Assembly: GCA_944385095.1 (NCBI GenBank)
Contig: CALWVS010000009.1
Span: forward strand, 18,890 to 82,889
DNA length: 64,000 nt
Reading direction: 5' to 3'
Source: an uncultured Oscillospiraceae bacterium
GTDB lineage: Bacteria > Bacillota > Clostridia > Oscillospirales > Oscillospiraceae
Shown: in pieces, positions 1 through 8,071 of the stretch
Numbering within the stretch: the first letter of the stretch is position 1
Layout: the number at the start of each line of letters is the position of its first letter
Notes under the pieces: model-generated
Told to the model about the DNA's origin: nothing
Databases searched by the model: none
The model's input: the letters and a program-made list of their open reading frames with translations, nothing else
Position numbers and translations under genes: made by a program

Positions 1-1
1 A

Positions 2-286
2 ATCATTGACCAGAGAGGAGAGCAGGAGGGGCTGGAGGGCTGCCTGTCTGTTCCAGGTGTTTGGGGCATTGTAAAACGTCCTGAGTGGGTGAAGGTAAAA
101 GCCTTTGACCGCAATGGGCAGATGTTTGAGGTGGAAGGAGAGGGCTTGACTGCCCGCTGTTTCTGCCATGAGCTGGGGCATCTGGAGGGGCAACTGTATA
201 CCGAACTTGCCCAGAAACTGCTCAATGATGAGGAGATGGAAGCACTGTTTGACCAGCAGGAGGACGAGGAGGCTGAGGAGCAGTGA
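2..286 (+). CDS. def: Peptide deformylase, C-terminal part (5' end outside window)
   Basis: This is the 3' part of peptide deformylase, the cytoplasmic metalloenzyme that removes the formyl group from the N-terminal methionine of new proteins. The reading frame is open from base 2, so the start codon lies upstream of the window. Two of the three family motifs are visible: EGCLSVPG near bases 35-58 (its Cys binds the metal) and HELGHLEG near bases 170-193, the HExxH metal and catalytic motif. The usual Asp before the second His is Gly here. The C-terminus is acidic. The stop overlaps the fmt start by four bases, so the two are probably translationally coupled; def-fmt is a widespread functional pair. 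Confidence 0.93.
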   Translation: MIDQRGEQEGLEGCLSVPGVWGIVKRPEWVKVKAFDRNGQMFEVEGEGLTARCFCHELGHLEGQLYTELAQKLLNDEEMEALFDQQEDEEAEEQ

Positions 287-1218
287 GAATTGTCTTTATG
301 GGAACGCCGGAATTTGCCGTTCCTTCCCTGAATGCACTGCTGGAGGCTGGGCATCAGGTTTGCGGCGTGTTCTGCCAGCCGGATAAGCCAGTGGGACGCC
401 ATCAGAACAAGCTACAGCCCCCACCTGTGAAGGTGGTAGCCCAGGAGCATGATATTCCTGTATTTCAGCCCACCAAGCTGCGGGATGGCACTGCCTTGAC
501 CCAGCTTCAGGAGTGGAATCCGGAACTGATTGTAGTGGCAGCCTATGGACGTATTTTGCCAGATGAGATTTTGCATCTGCCCCCCAAGGGCTGTATCAAT
601 GTCCACTCCTCCCTGTTGCCCCGTTATCGGGGGGCTGCTCCCATTCACTGGGCGATTGTCAACGGAGATGAGGAGACAGGGGTTACCATTATGGATATGG
701 CAACCGAACTGGATGCGGGAGACATCATTTCTCAGGTGAAAACTCCCATTGATTCTGAGGAAACCGTGGAGATGCTCCATGACCGCCTTGCCCAGTTGGG
801 TGGAACCCTTCTGGTACAGACGGTGGCTGACATTGCAGCCGGTACAGCGGTGCGCACCAAACAGGAGGCAAGTGCAGTAACCTATGCGCCTATGCTGACC
901 CGTGCCCTGTGCCCCATTGACTGGAACCGCACAGCAAAAGAGATTCACAATCAAGTGCGTGGGCTGGTGCCATGGCCTGCCACTTCCACTGACATTTTTG
1001 GTGGAGAGACTGTGAAGGTATTTTCTGTGTGTGAGCCAGACCTGACCACACAGAAAGAGGCTGGCACCATTTTGGCAGCCAATCAACAGGGAATTGATGT
1101 GGCATGTGGGGACGGGAAGGTCATCCGAATTTTGGAGTTACAGGCACCTGGCTCCCGTCGTATGGCAGCCGCTGACTATTTGCCTGGGCATCCCATCAAA
1201 GTGGATGGCCAAGCCTGA
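283..1218 (+). CDS. fmt: Methionyl-tRNA formyltransferase
   Basis: Transfers a formyl group from 10-formyl-tetrahydrofolate to Met-tRNA(fMet) for translation initiation. The 311-residue protein has the usual family length. The N-terminal Rossmann-like domain carries the SLLP motif (HSSLLPRYRG, residues 108-117) and the ELDAGD segment; His108 and Asp144 fall at the numbers of the catalytic residues in the E. coli enzyme. The C-terminal part (about 205-311) fits the tRNA-binding OB-like domain. The start is a GTG overlapping the def stop, and no better start lies downstream before the conserved RIVFMGTPEFA segment. It is the second gene of the def-fmt-rsmB-rlmN-prpC-prkC-rsgA operon. Confidence 0.97.
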   Translation: MRIVFMGTPEFAVPSLNALLEAGHQVCGVFCQPDKPVGRHQNKLQPPPVKVVAQEHDIPVFQPTKLRDGTALTQLQEWNPELIVVAAYGRILPDEILHLPPKGCINVHSSLLPRYRGAAPIHWAIVNGDEETGVTIMDMATELDAGDIISQVKTPIDSEETVEMLHDRLAQLGGTLLVQTVADIAAGTAVRTKQEASAVTYAPMLTRALCPIDWNRTAKEIHNQVRGLVPWPATSTDIFGGETVKVFSVCEPDLTTQKEAGTILAANQQGIDVACGDGKVIRILELQAPGSRRMAAADYLPGHPIKVDGQA

Positions 1219-1236
1219 CAAGAGAGGGAACACACA

Positions 1237-2574
1237 ATGGATGCAAGAGAAGTGGCACTGCTGACTCTCCACCGCTGCGAAAAGCAGGGGGGATGGTCAG
1301 AGGGAACCCTGAAAAAACAGATACAACTTGCAAAACTGGACAGTCGGGATGCTGCCCTTGCCACACAGCTCTGCTTTGGTGTGTTGCAACAGCGGCTTTT
1401 GTTGGATTTTTACTTGAAACAGTATTCCAAAACACCCCTGAACCGACTGGATAACCGCGTATTACAGGCGTTACGGCTGGGACTGTATCAACTCCTGTTT
1501 TTGGAGCGGATTCCACAACATGCCGCTGTGGATTGCTCTGTCAACCTGACCAAACGATATAGCCGCAACCCCAAAGCCGCCGGTATGGTCAATGGGATTT
1601 TGCGCAACATACAGAGAAATTTGAACCAGCTTCCCCCCATTCCAGAGAAACCAGAACTGGAGCGGCTTTCCATCCAATACAGCCACCCTGTTTGGCTGGT
1701 GAAACGGCTGGTGGCTCTGCTGGGGATGGAGGAGGCAGAGCAGGCACTGACTGCCAACAATGCTCCAGTCCCTATGACAGCCATGGTGAATACCACCAAA
1801 GCCACAATGGAGGAAACGGCACAAAAGCTGACAGAAGAAGGGGTAGAGGTTACACCTCATCCGTGGTTAGAAAATGCCCTGATTCTGTCCAAAACTGGTA
1901 ATCTGGAGGAGTTGACCGCATTTCAACAGGGGCTTTTTTACATTCAGGACCCAGCTTCCAGACTGACTGCCTTTGTATCTGGTGCAAAAGCTGGGGACAG
2001 GGTGCTGGATACCTGTGCAGCCCCCGGGGGAAAATCCTTTGCCCTCGCCATTCAGATGAAAAATCAGGGGGAAATTCTCTCCTGTGACCTGCACCCCCAC
2101 AAAAAGCAGCTCATAGAAAAAGGGGCTGAACGGCTGGGACTGACCATCATACAGGCAGTGACACAGGATGGGACAGAAATGCGGGCAGACTGGCAGCAAC
2201 AGTTTGATGTGGTGCTGGTGGATGCGCCCTGTTCTGGATTGGGGGTCATCCGAAAAAAGCCGGAAATTCGATACAAAGAGGAAGGGGAGCTTTCTGGACT
2301 GCTTCCCATTCAAAAGACCATTCTGGAACATGCCTCCCACTATGTAAAAGAGGGCGGTGTGCTGGTGTACTCCACCTGTACCATACTTCCCGAAGAAAAT
2401 GAACAGATGGTGGAGCAGTTTCTGCAAAAACACCAGGACTATCAACGGGAATCCTTTGTACTGCCCCAGCCTTTGGGGGAGATTGCACAGGGACAGCTCA
2501 CCTTTTGGTCACATCGGTATGGCACAGATGGGTTTTATGTCTGTAAACTGAGAAGGAGGGATGTGTATGGTTGA
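1237..2574 (+). CDS. rsmB: 16S rRNA (cytosine-967-C5)-methyltransferase
   Basis: A SAM-dependent m5C methyltransferase for 16S rRNA, 445 residues, cytoplasmic. The N-terminal ~140 residues match the NusB-like RNA-binding domain of this family. The catalytic domain has SAM motif I (DTCAAPGGKSF, around residue 258), the PC motif DAPCSGLG with Cys332, and the second cysteine motif STCT with Cys381, the expected nucleophile. The ATG at 1237 follows an AGAGAGGGA ribosome site and lies 18 bases after fmt. The 3' end overlaps the start region of rlmN. All residues expected for activity are present. Confidence 0.96.
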   Translation: MDAREVALLTLHRCEKQGGWSEGTLKKQIQLAKLDSRDAALATQLCFGVLQQRLLLDFYLKQYSKTPLNRLDNRVLQALRLGLYQLLFLERIPQHAAVDCSVNLTKRYSRNPKAAGMVNGILRNIQRNLNQLPPIPEKPELERLSIQYSHPVWLVKRLVALLGMEEAEQALTANNAPVPMTAMVNTTKATMEETAQKLTEEGVEVTPHPWLENALILSKTGNLEELTAFQQGLFYIQDPASRLTAFVSGAKAGDRVLDTCAAPGGKSFALAIQMKNQGEILSCDLHPHKKQLIEKGAERLGLTIIQAVTQDGTEMRADWQQQFDVVLVDAPCSGLGVIRKKPEIRYKEEGELSGLLPIQKTILEHASHYVKEGGVLVYSTCTILPEENEQMVEQFLQKHQDYQRESFVLPQPLGEIAQGQLTFWSHRYGTDGFYVCKLRRRDVYG

Positions 2575-3592
2575 TTTAAAGTCTATGACCCCAGAGGAAT
2601 TGACTGTATGGGTAAAAGAGCAGGGGGAACCTGCCTTTCGTGCCAAGCAGATTTTCAAATGGATTTATCGAGGGGTCACTTCCTTCTCTGAAATGACAGA
2701 TTTGTCTAAATCTTTGAGAGAAAAACTGGAACAGCAGGCTTTTTTGACTGCGCCCAAAGTGGCACGCAAGCAGGAATCCAAGTTGGATGGAACCATCAAA
2801 TATTTGTGGGAATTATCCGATGGAAATTGCATTGAAACGGTTTTGATGCGGTATAAACACGGCAATACTGTGTGTATCTCCTGTCAGGTGGGGTGCCGGA
2901 TGGGCTGTGCCTTCTGTGCCTCCACACTGGCTGGAAAGGTGCGTGACCTGACACCAGCGGAAATGATAGACCAAGTGCTGTTTACCCAGCTAGACAGTGG
3001 GGCAGAAATCTCCAATATTGTGCTGATGGGGATAGGGGAACCACTGGACAATTTTGATACAGTGATGACCTTCCTGAAACTGGTCAACCATCCAGATGGG
3101 CTGAATATTGGAATGCGCCATATTTCCCTGTCTACCTGTGGTTTAGTGGAGCAAATTGACAAGCTGGCACAATATGGGTTACAATTAACCCTGTCTGTTT
3201 CTCTCCATGCACCGGATGACGAAACCCGTTCCAAGCTGATGCCAGTCAACCGCAGTGTGGGGGTAGAGAAACTGATGGACACCTGCCGACGGTATTTTCA
3301 GACCACTGGACGGCGGATTTCCTATGAATATGCCATGATTGACGGCGTGAATGACTCAGATGCACAGGCAGAACTGCTGGCACAGCGGCTGAAAGGTGCG
3401 CCGGGGCATGTGAACCTGATTCCACTCAATGATGTGGAGGAAAGCCCATTGAAACCCAGCCGCAGGGTGGCAGCATTTCAAAAGAGATTAGAGAGCCACG
3501 GGCTGACTGTGACTGTACGGCGTAAATTGGGAGGAGATATTGACGCCTCCTGTGGACAGTTGCGCCGGAAAGCCATGAAAGGAACACAGTGA
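2567..3592 (+). CDS. rlmN: Dual-specificity 23S rRNA/tRNA adenine-C2 methyltransferase
   Basis: A radical SAM enzyme that methylates C2 of A2503 in 23S rRNA and of A37 in some tRNAs. The protein is 341 residues from the ATG at 2567. An alternative ATG at 2561 would be longer, but AAGGAGG (2553-2559) sits at proper distance (7 bases) only for 2567. The CxxxCxxC cluster motif is CRMGCAFC (Cys110, 114, 117), and the second catalytic cysteine is in DASCGQLR (Cys329), as in RlmN rather than an unrelated radical SAM protein. The start lies inside the end of rsmB, so coupling is likely. Cfr-type resistance enzymes share this fold, but the operon position favours the housekeeping RlmN. Confidence 0.95.
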   Translation: MVDLKSMTPEELTVWVKEQGEPAFRAKQIFKWIYRGVTSFSEMTDLSKSLREKLEQQAFLTAPKVARKQESKLDGTIKYLWELSDGNCIETVLMRYKHGNTVCISCQVGCRMGCAFCASTLAGKVRDLTPAEMIDQVLFTQLDSGAEISNIVLMGIGEPLDNFDTVMTFLKLVNHPDGLNIGMRHISLSTCGLVEQIDKLAQYGLQLTLSVSLHAPDDETRSKLMPVNRSVGVEKLMDTCRRYFQTTGRRISYEYAMIDGVNDSDAQAELLAQRLKGAPGHVNLIPLNDVEESPLKPSRRVAAFQKRLESHGLTVTVRRKLGGDIDASCGQLRRKAMKGTQ

Positions 3593-3630
3593 ATCAGTTT
3601 GGTAAGTGGCAGAAAAGAGGACGATGTTCC

Positions 3631-4359
3631 ATGAATCTATGGGGAATGACCAATCGAGGTGCCGTTCGTAGACAAAATCAGGATGCTTATGCTCAGAAAA
3701 TCCTGCCAGATGGCAGAATGATTGCCGTGGTATGTGATGGAATGGGTGGTGCAAAGGCGGGCAATATTGCCAGTGAACTGGCAGTACAGGTTTTTATGGA
3801 AGAACTGTGCAGACAACTGCAACAGGGTGAGAAGGACATCAAAACCTGTATGGAATTTGCTGCCTCCTGTGCCAATGATGCAGTGTATCGGCGAGCCTCC
3901 ACCGACATGGAATGTGAAGGGATGGGGACAACCATGGTGGCTGCACTGATTTGGAAGGGAGGGGCTGTCCTGCTCAACGAGGGAGACAGTCGGGCCTACC
4001 ACATTGCAGAACGGTCAGGAATTGCCCGCATTACAAGAGACCACTCTTTGGTAGAAGATTTGGTTTTACGGGGAGAACTGACCCCAGAACAGGCAAAGAG
4101 CCACCCACATAAAAATTACATTACCAGAGCCGTGGGGGCAGAGCCGCAACTGAAAGCGGATTTCTATGAATGTGTGGTAGGAGATGAGGATTACCTGTTG
4201 TTGTGCAGTGACGGATTGAGCAATGTAGTCACAGAACAGGAGATTCTCTATGAGGTGATTCACGGCGGAGAGCCGTCCACCTGCTGCCAGCGACTGCTGG
4301 ATATTGCACTGCATCGGGGCGCACCAGACAATGTGACTGCCCTTCTGGTGCAGTGCTAA
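3631..4359 (+). CDS. prpC: PP2C-type Ser/Thr protein phosphatase (Stp/PrpC)
   Basis: A metal-dependent protein phosphatase of about 242 residues, the partner of the PASTA kinase encoded next. PP2C motifs are clear: NRGAVRRQNQDAY at the N-terminus, VCDGMGGAKAGN with the metal-binding Asp, GEGMGTT, and LLCSDGLSN and PDNVTALL near the C-terminus. The frame is open from a GTG at 3589 overlapping the rlmN stop, but the ATG at 3631 follows AAAGAGGAC at good distance and gives the family's normal N-terminus (MNLWGMTNRG), so it is preferred. By family knowledge it dephosphorylates the kinase and its substrates in growth and cell-wall control. Confidence 0.94.
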   Translation: MNLWGMTNRGAVRRQNQDAYAQKILPDGRMIAVVCDGMGGAKAGNIASELAVQVFMEELCRQLQQGEKDIKTCMEFAASCANDAVYRRASTDMECEGMGTTMVAALIWKGGAVLLNEGDSRAYHIAERSGIARITRDHSLVEDLVLRGELTPEQAKSHPHKNYITRAVGAEPQLKADFYECVVGDEDYLLLCSDGLSNVVTEQEILYEVIHGGEPSTCCQRLLDIALHRGAPDNVTALLVQC

Positions 4360-4390
4360 GTGAGCAAACCAACGAAGGAGGATATTTACC

Positions 4391-6472
4391 ATGGATCGTT
4401 ACATCGGTAAATTACTCGATAACCGCTATGAGCTGTTGGAGTTAATTGGGATTGGTGGAATGGCCAGGGTCTACAAAGCCCGCTGTCACCGCCTCAATCG
4501 ACTGGTAGCAGTAAAGATTCTCAGAGACGATTTGGCGCAGGATTCCGAGTTGCGCCGTCGCTTTCATGAGGAATCACAGGCGGTTGCCATGCTGTCCCAT
4601 ACCAATATTGTGGCAGTATACGATGTGAGCCGGACTTCTGAACTGGAATATATTGTGATGGAACTGATTGATGGGATTACCCTGAAACAGTACATGCAGA
4701 AGAAGGGAAACCAGCTCAACTGGAGAGAGGCACTCCATTTTATCACCCAGATTGTGAAAGCCTTGGGACATGCACACAGTCGAGGGATTATCCATCGGGA
4801 CATTAAGCCACACAATATTATGGTGCTGCGGGATGGCAGTGTGAAAGTGGCTGATTTTGGGATTGCCAGAGTGATATCAGGCAGTCACAGCACACTGACA
4901 CAGGAGGCCCTTGGCTCTGTTCACTACATTTCGCCGGAGCAGGCAAGAGGAAGCCATATTGATGCCCGCTCTGACCTGTATTCTGCCGGTGTGGTTTTAT
5001 ACGAGATGATTACAGGACGGCTGCCCTTTGAGGGAGACACCCCTGTTTCTGTGGCAATTCAGCACATCAACTCCATTCCACTCTCTCCCAGAGAAATTGA
5101 CCCGGACATTCCAGAGGCACTGGAAGCCATTACCATGCGTGCTATGGCACCCAATCCAGACCAGCGGTATGCCTCTGCCGATGAGATGTTGGCAGATTTG
5201 GAGGAGTTCCGCAAAAATCCCAATATGAATCTGGAATATCATCCCCCTATTTCGATTTTAGATGAGCCGGATGAGATAGAAAAAACGCAGGTGTTGTCCA
5301 CCGGTGGTTCAAAGTCCAGAGCCTCTGCTGCACATGGGGCAATGGAGGCAACCATGGTACACCGCACTCCTGTTCCACCTGCCAGACGGCAACAACGGGA
5401 AGTGGAAAGGGATGAGGGGGAACGGGATTACAGACAGCCCAGAAGCAGCCTGCCTATGGTGGGCGCAGTGGTTGCCATTTTGATTTTTGTGGGTGCCCTG
5501 CTGTATATGATGTTTTCCTCTGTATTTTCCAGTATTGACCAGCCCCAGTCTCAACAGATACAGGTCCCCAAGGTGGTGGGCTATCTGATGAGCGAAGTAG
5601 ATGGCAACACCAGTATTTTGGGTTCGTTTACACTGGAAAAGACGGGGGAACGTGAGGATGAAAGCCCGGCTGGAACTATTTTGGAACAGATACCCAAAGC
5701 CAATAGCACCGTGGCACAGACGGAAACCACCATTCAGGTGATTGTCAGCTCCGGTCCTCCAGAAGAAATTCTGATGCCGGATTTGACAGATAAACCGCTG
5801 CAAACAGCCCTGAATGAATTGAATCAGTTGGGTGATTTTGAAGTTGATTTCACAAGCCGCAGTGAATACAATGATACCATAGAGCGTGATCATGTCATTT
5901 CCACCATTCCTGTGGCAGACACGGTGATCAAAGAAGGGGATAAAATTTTCCTCACTATGAGTTTGGGTAAAAAAAGTGAACTGGTCACCATGATGGATAT
6001 TCGAGGGTTGGATGAGGATGGTGCAATCAAAGCCATTCAGGGTCTTGGTCTGACGGTGGGCAGCACAGAGCGCAGCAGTAACAGCGAATATCCAGAAGGA
6101 GAAGTGTGGTTCCAGTCCATAGCACCCAATCAGGAAGTGGAAAAAGGAACTGTGGTGAATATCATTATCAGCACAGGTTCTGGCGAGGGAGATGGAGAGG
6201 AAGAACCAGAGCAGCCAGACGAAGGAGAACAGGGCACTGTGGGCACAGTCAACAAAGTCATCCACTTTGCATTACCTGACACGGGCAGCGTGATTACAGT
6301 GGAAATTCGGGACAGCCGGGACATTGTGGTCTATGGACCAGAACAGAAGGACACCAATTTTGATACCGGAATTGATGCCACTGTCACCGGCAGCGGTTCG
6401 GAGCAGTATACCCTGTATATTGATGGCAAAAGTTACAGCAGCCAAGTGGTAGAATTTGAGGCGGAATCATGA
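4391..6472 (+). CDS. prkC: Membrane Ser/Thr protein kinase with PASTA repeats (PrkC/StkP type)
   Basis: A 693-residue single-pass receptor-like kinase. The cytoplasmic kinase domain (about 10-270) has a glycine loop (GIGGMARVYKA), catalytic Lys42, HRDIKPHN with Asp137, and the metal-binding DFG at 155-157. A linker rich in Arg and Glu follows, then one membrane segment (about 354-376). Outside lie about three PASTA repeats (roughly 393-600), which in this family bind muropeptides, an acidic Glu/Pro/Gly linker, and a C-terminal beta-rich region not typical of short homologues. GGAGG lies just before the ATG. The last codon overlaps rsgA (ATGA). In spore-formers PrkC also triggers germination in response to muropeptides. 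Confidence 0.95.
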   Translation: MDRYIGKLLDNRYELLELIGIGGMARVYKARCHRLNRLVAVKILRDDLAQDSELRRRFHEESQAVAMLSHTNIVAVYDVSRTSELEYIVMELIDGITLKQYMQKKGNQLNWREALHFITQIVKALGHAHSRGIIHRDIKPHNIMVLRDGSVKVADFGIARVISGSHSTLTQEALGSVHYISPEQARGSHIDARSDLYSAGVVLYEMITGRLPFEGDTPVSVAIQHINSIPLSPREIDPDIPEALEAITMRAMAPNPDQRYASADEMLADLEEFRKNPNMNLEYHPPISILDEPDEIEKTQVLSTGGSKSRASAAHGAMEATMVHRTPVPPARRQQREVERDEGERDYRQPRSSLPMVGAVVAILIFVGALLYMMFSSVFSSIDQPQSQQIQVPKVVGYLMSEVDGNTSILGSFTLEKTGEREDESPAGTILEQIPKANSTVAQTETTIQVIVSSGPPEEILMPDLTDKPLQTALNELNQLGDFEVDFTSRSEYNDTIERDHVISTIPVADTVIKEGDKIFLTMSLGKKSELVTMMDIRGLDEDGAIKAIQGLGLTVGSTERSSNSEYPEGEVWFQSIAPNQEVEKGTVVNIIISTGSGEGDGEEEPEQPDEGEQGTVGTVNKVIHFALPDTGSVITVEIRDSRDIVVYGPEQKDTNFDTGIDATVTGSGSEQYTLYIDGKSYSSQVVEFEAES

Positions 6473-7344
6473 GGGGAATCATTTTAAAAGCACTGAGCGG
6501 GTTTTACTATGTAGACGATGGGGCACAGATTGTGACCTGTCGGGGACGTGGGAAACACCGCCACGCCAAAGTCAGCCCACTGGTAGGGGATTTTGTGGAG
6601 TTCACACCGCTGGGGGATGGAACCGGGGCATTGGATGAGATTTTACCCAGAAAAAATGAGTTCCAGCGTCCGGCAGTGGCAAATATTGAACAGATTGTCA
6701 TGGTGGTTTCTCAGGCAATTCCCAAAACAGACCCCTTTCTCATTGACCGCCTGATTACCATTGCAGAGGGAAAAGGCTGTGAAAGTGTCATCTGTATCAA
6801 CAAATGTGATTTGGAAAGCGGACAGGAGCTGGCAGAAATCTACCAGAGTTGTGGCTATCCCACAGTGCAGGTCAGTGCCCACACAGGGCAGGGGCTGGAA
6901 GAACTAAGGACCTTGATTGCCGGAAAAGTGTGTGCCTTTACTGGCAACTCCGGCGTAGGGAAATCCAGCTTGTTGAATGCGCTGGAGCCACAATGTTCCA
7001 TTGAGACAGGCGAGGTAAGCCAAAAACTGGGACGTGGACGGCACACCACCAGACATGTGGAGTTGTTCCGGCTGGGCTGTGGCGCAGTGGTGGCAGATAC
7101 CCCCGGTTTTTCCTCCTTTGAACTGGATAAAATGGAACTGTGCCGCAAGGAGGAACTTTCCAGCCGCTTTCGGGAGTTTTTGCCCTATGAGGGGCAATGC
7201 CAGTTTCCAGATTGTGCCCATATTAAGGAAAAGGGCTGCGCTGTGTGTCAGGCACTGAAAGAAGGCAAGCTGCACAAAAGCCGCTATGAAAGCTATGTGC
7301 GCCTCTATGAGCAGGCAAAACAAATTCCAGACTGGCAGAGGTAA
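6469..7344 (+). CDS. rsgA: Ribosome small-subunit-dependent GTPase A
   Basis: A circularly permuted GTPase that helps mature the 30S ribosomal subunit. In this 291-residue protein the G motifs appear in permuted order: NKCD (G4), GNSGVGKSS (G1, residues 159-167) and DTPGFSSF (G3). An N-terminal OB-fold precedes them, and the C-terminal zinc site shows the C-x4-C-x-H-x5-C pattern in CQFPDCAHIKEKGC. It is the last gene of the operon, its ATG overlapping the prkC stop. Linkage of prpC-prkC-rsgA is common in Firmicutes. A strong terminator follows about 90 bases downstream. Confidence 0.96.
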   Translation: MRGIILKALSGFYYVDDGAQIVTCRGRGKHRHAKVSPLVGDFVEFTPLGDGTGALDEILPRKNEFQRPAVANIEQIVMVVSQAIPKTDPFLIDRLITIAEGKGCESVICINKCDLESGQELAEIYQSCGYPTVQVSAHTGQGLEELRTLIAGKVCAFTGNSGVGKSSLLNALEPQCSIETGEVSQKLGRGRHTTRHVELFRLGCGAVVADTPGFSSFELDKMELCRKEELSSRFREFLPYEGQCQFPDCAHIKEKGCAVCQALKEGKLHKSRYESYVRLYEQAKQIPDWQR

Positions 7345-7430
7345 AAACGCCGCAGAAACTGACAGTCAAGGGAATGTATCCTGAGAGACATCTGAAAAGT
7401 TTTTTTATTCCTCTCTTTTCAAAAAAAAGA

Positions 7431-7469
7431 AAAACAGGTCGCAGTGGAATGGCTGCGACCTGTTTTTTT
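7431..7469. terminator. Bidirectional rho-independent terminator after rsgA
   Basis: Perfect 14-bp stem (AAAACAGGTCGCAG, 7431-7444, with its complement 7453-7466), an 8-base loop and flanking A and T runs. It can stop the + strand rsgA operon and the convergent XRE gene. Confidence 0.93.
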
Positions 7470-7488
7470 GGTAGTATAGCACAGCTTG

Positions 7489-7737
7489 CTATTCATCCAG
7501 TAAATCTGCATAGCTGACATGTAAGACCTTTGCAATGACCTTCAATTCAATGTCTGTTACAAACCGCTGACCACTTTCAATCCTCTGTATGGCGTTCTTG
7601 TCTACATCCAGCCCTGCAATTTGCAACAGTTCAGCCAGTTCCCTTTGGGATGGCTTGGTGGTCATCGCCTCCCGAAAGGCTTTGATTTTTTGTCCACTGA
7701 TGTTGTTCTTTCCATCCATTGCTTTGTTCTTGTACAT
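7489..7737 (-). CDS. Small XRE-family helix-turn-helix regulator
   Basis: An 82-residue DNA-binding protein made almost wholly of a Cro/C1-type HTH domain. The segment SQRELAELLQIAGL, followed by DKNAIQRIESGQRFVTDIE, fits helices 2-4 of the fold, and the end (VLHVSYADLLDE) is the usual closing helix. CAGGAGAGCC precedes the ATG on the minus strand. It stands alone, convergent with rsgA and divergent from spoVM. Its target is unknown; the adjacent spoVM promoter region is one possibility, but no operator was identified. Confidence 0.85.
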   Translation of the reverse strand: MYKNKAMDGKNNISGQKIKAFREAMTTKPSQRELAELLQIAGLDVDKNAIQRIESGQRFVTDIELKVIAKVLHVSYADLLDE

Positions 7738-7847
7738 ATCGGCTCTCCTGTTTGACAGTTTATGATGGTCACAGAAGAAAGTATAGGTTGACCTTGGTGG
7801 AATGTCAATCTGGGGAATGTGGAAAGCTCTGTTTCCTCATCTTTTTT

Positions 7848-7877
7848 GTATCAGAAACAGCAGCCCGCACATATACT
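7848..7877 (+). promoter_or_regulatory. Putative sigma-E promoter of spoVM
   Basis: CATATACT at 7870-7877 matches the sigma-E -10 consensus (CATAYAMT) at all eight positions. GTATCAGA at 7848-7855, 14 bases upstream, is only a partial -35 match. Transcription would start about 30 bases before spoVM. Confidence 0.55.
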
Positions 7878-7911
7878 ACAGTAGACTTGCACTGAGAGGG
7901 GAGGGATTGGA

Positions 7912-7995
7912 ATGGGTATTGTAGTGGTGCGTTCCCCCAAATTTTTGCGGGGTGTGTTGCGGATGGTGTTTGGCTTAAAACAAACACAGGAATAA
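7912..7995 (+). CDS. spoVM: Stage V sporulation protein SpoVM-like amphipathic peptide
   Basis: A 27-codon gene too short for most gene finders. The peptide contains SPKFLRGVLRMVFG, close to the core of B. subtilis SpoVM (KLPKFLGGIVRAML, 26 residues): a helix-breaking Pro, Lys-Phe-Leu, then an amphipathic helix with Arg on the polar face. In known spore-formers SpoVM recognises the convex forespore membrane and recruits SpoIVA. GGGGAGGG (about 7898-7905) lies 7 bases before the ATG, and a sigma-E-like promoter lies upstream. The next genes are sipL and spoIVA, its expected partners, which strongly supports the call. The gene stops inside the -35 element of the next promoter. Confidence 0.9.
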   Translation: MGIVVVRSPKFLRGVLRMVFGLKQTQE

Positions 7996-8018
7996 TACAG
8001 TGACCTTTCCCATATAGT
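7989..8018 (+). promoter_or_regulatory. Putative sigma-E promoter of sipL-spoIVA
   Basis: GGAATAAT (7989-7996) matches the sigma-E -35 consensus GKMATAWW fully. CATATAGT (8011-8018) matches the -10 CATAYAMT at 7 of 8 positions. The spacer is 14 bases. The -35 overlaps the spoVM stop codon. The start point would fall near 8025, ahead of the ATG at 8072. Confidence 0.7.
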
Positions 8019-8071
8019 GTGTCAGAGCCGAAGGAGCTTTGAGACCAACTAGACAGGGAGAGGATGCGTTC

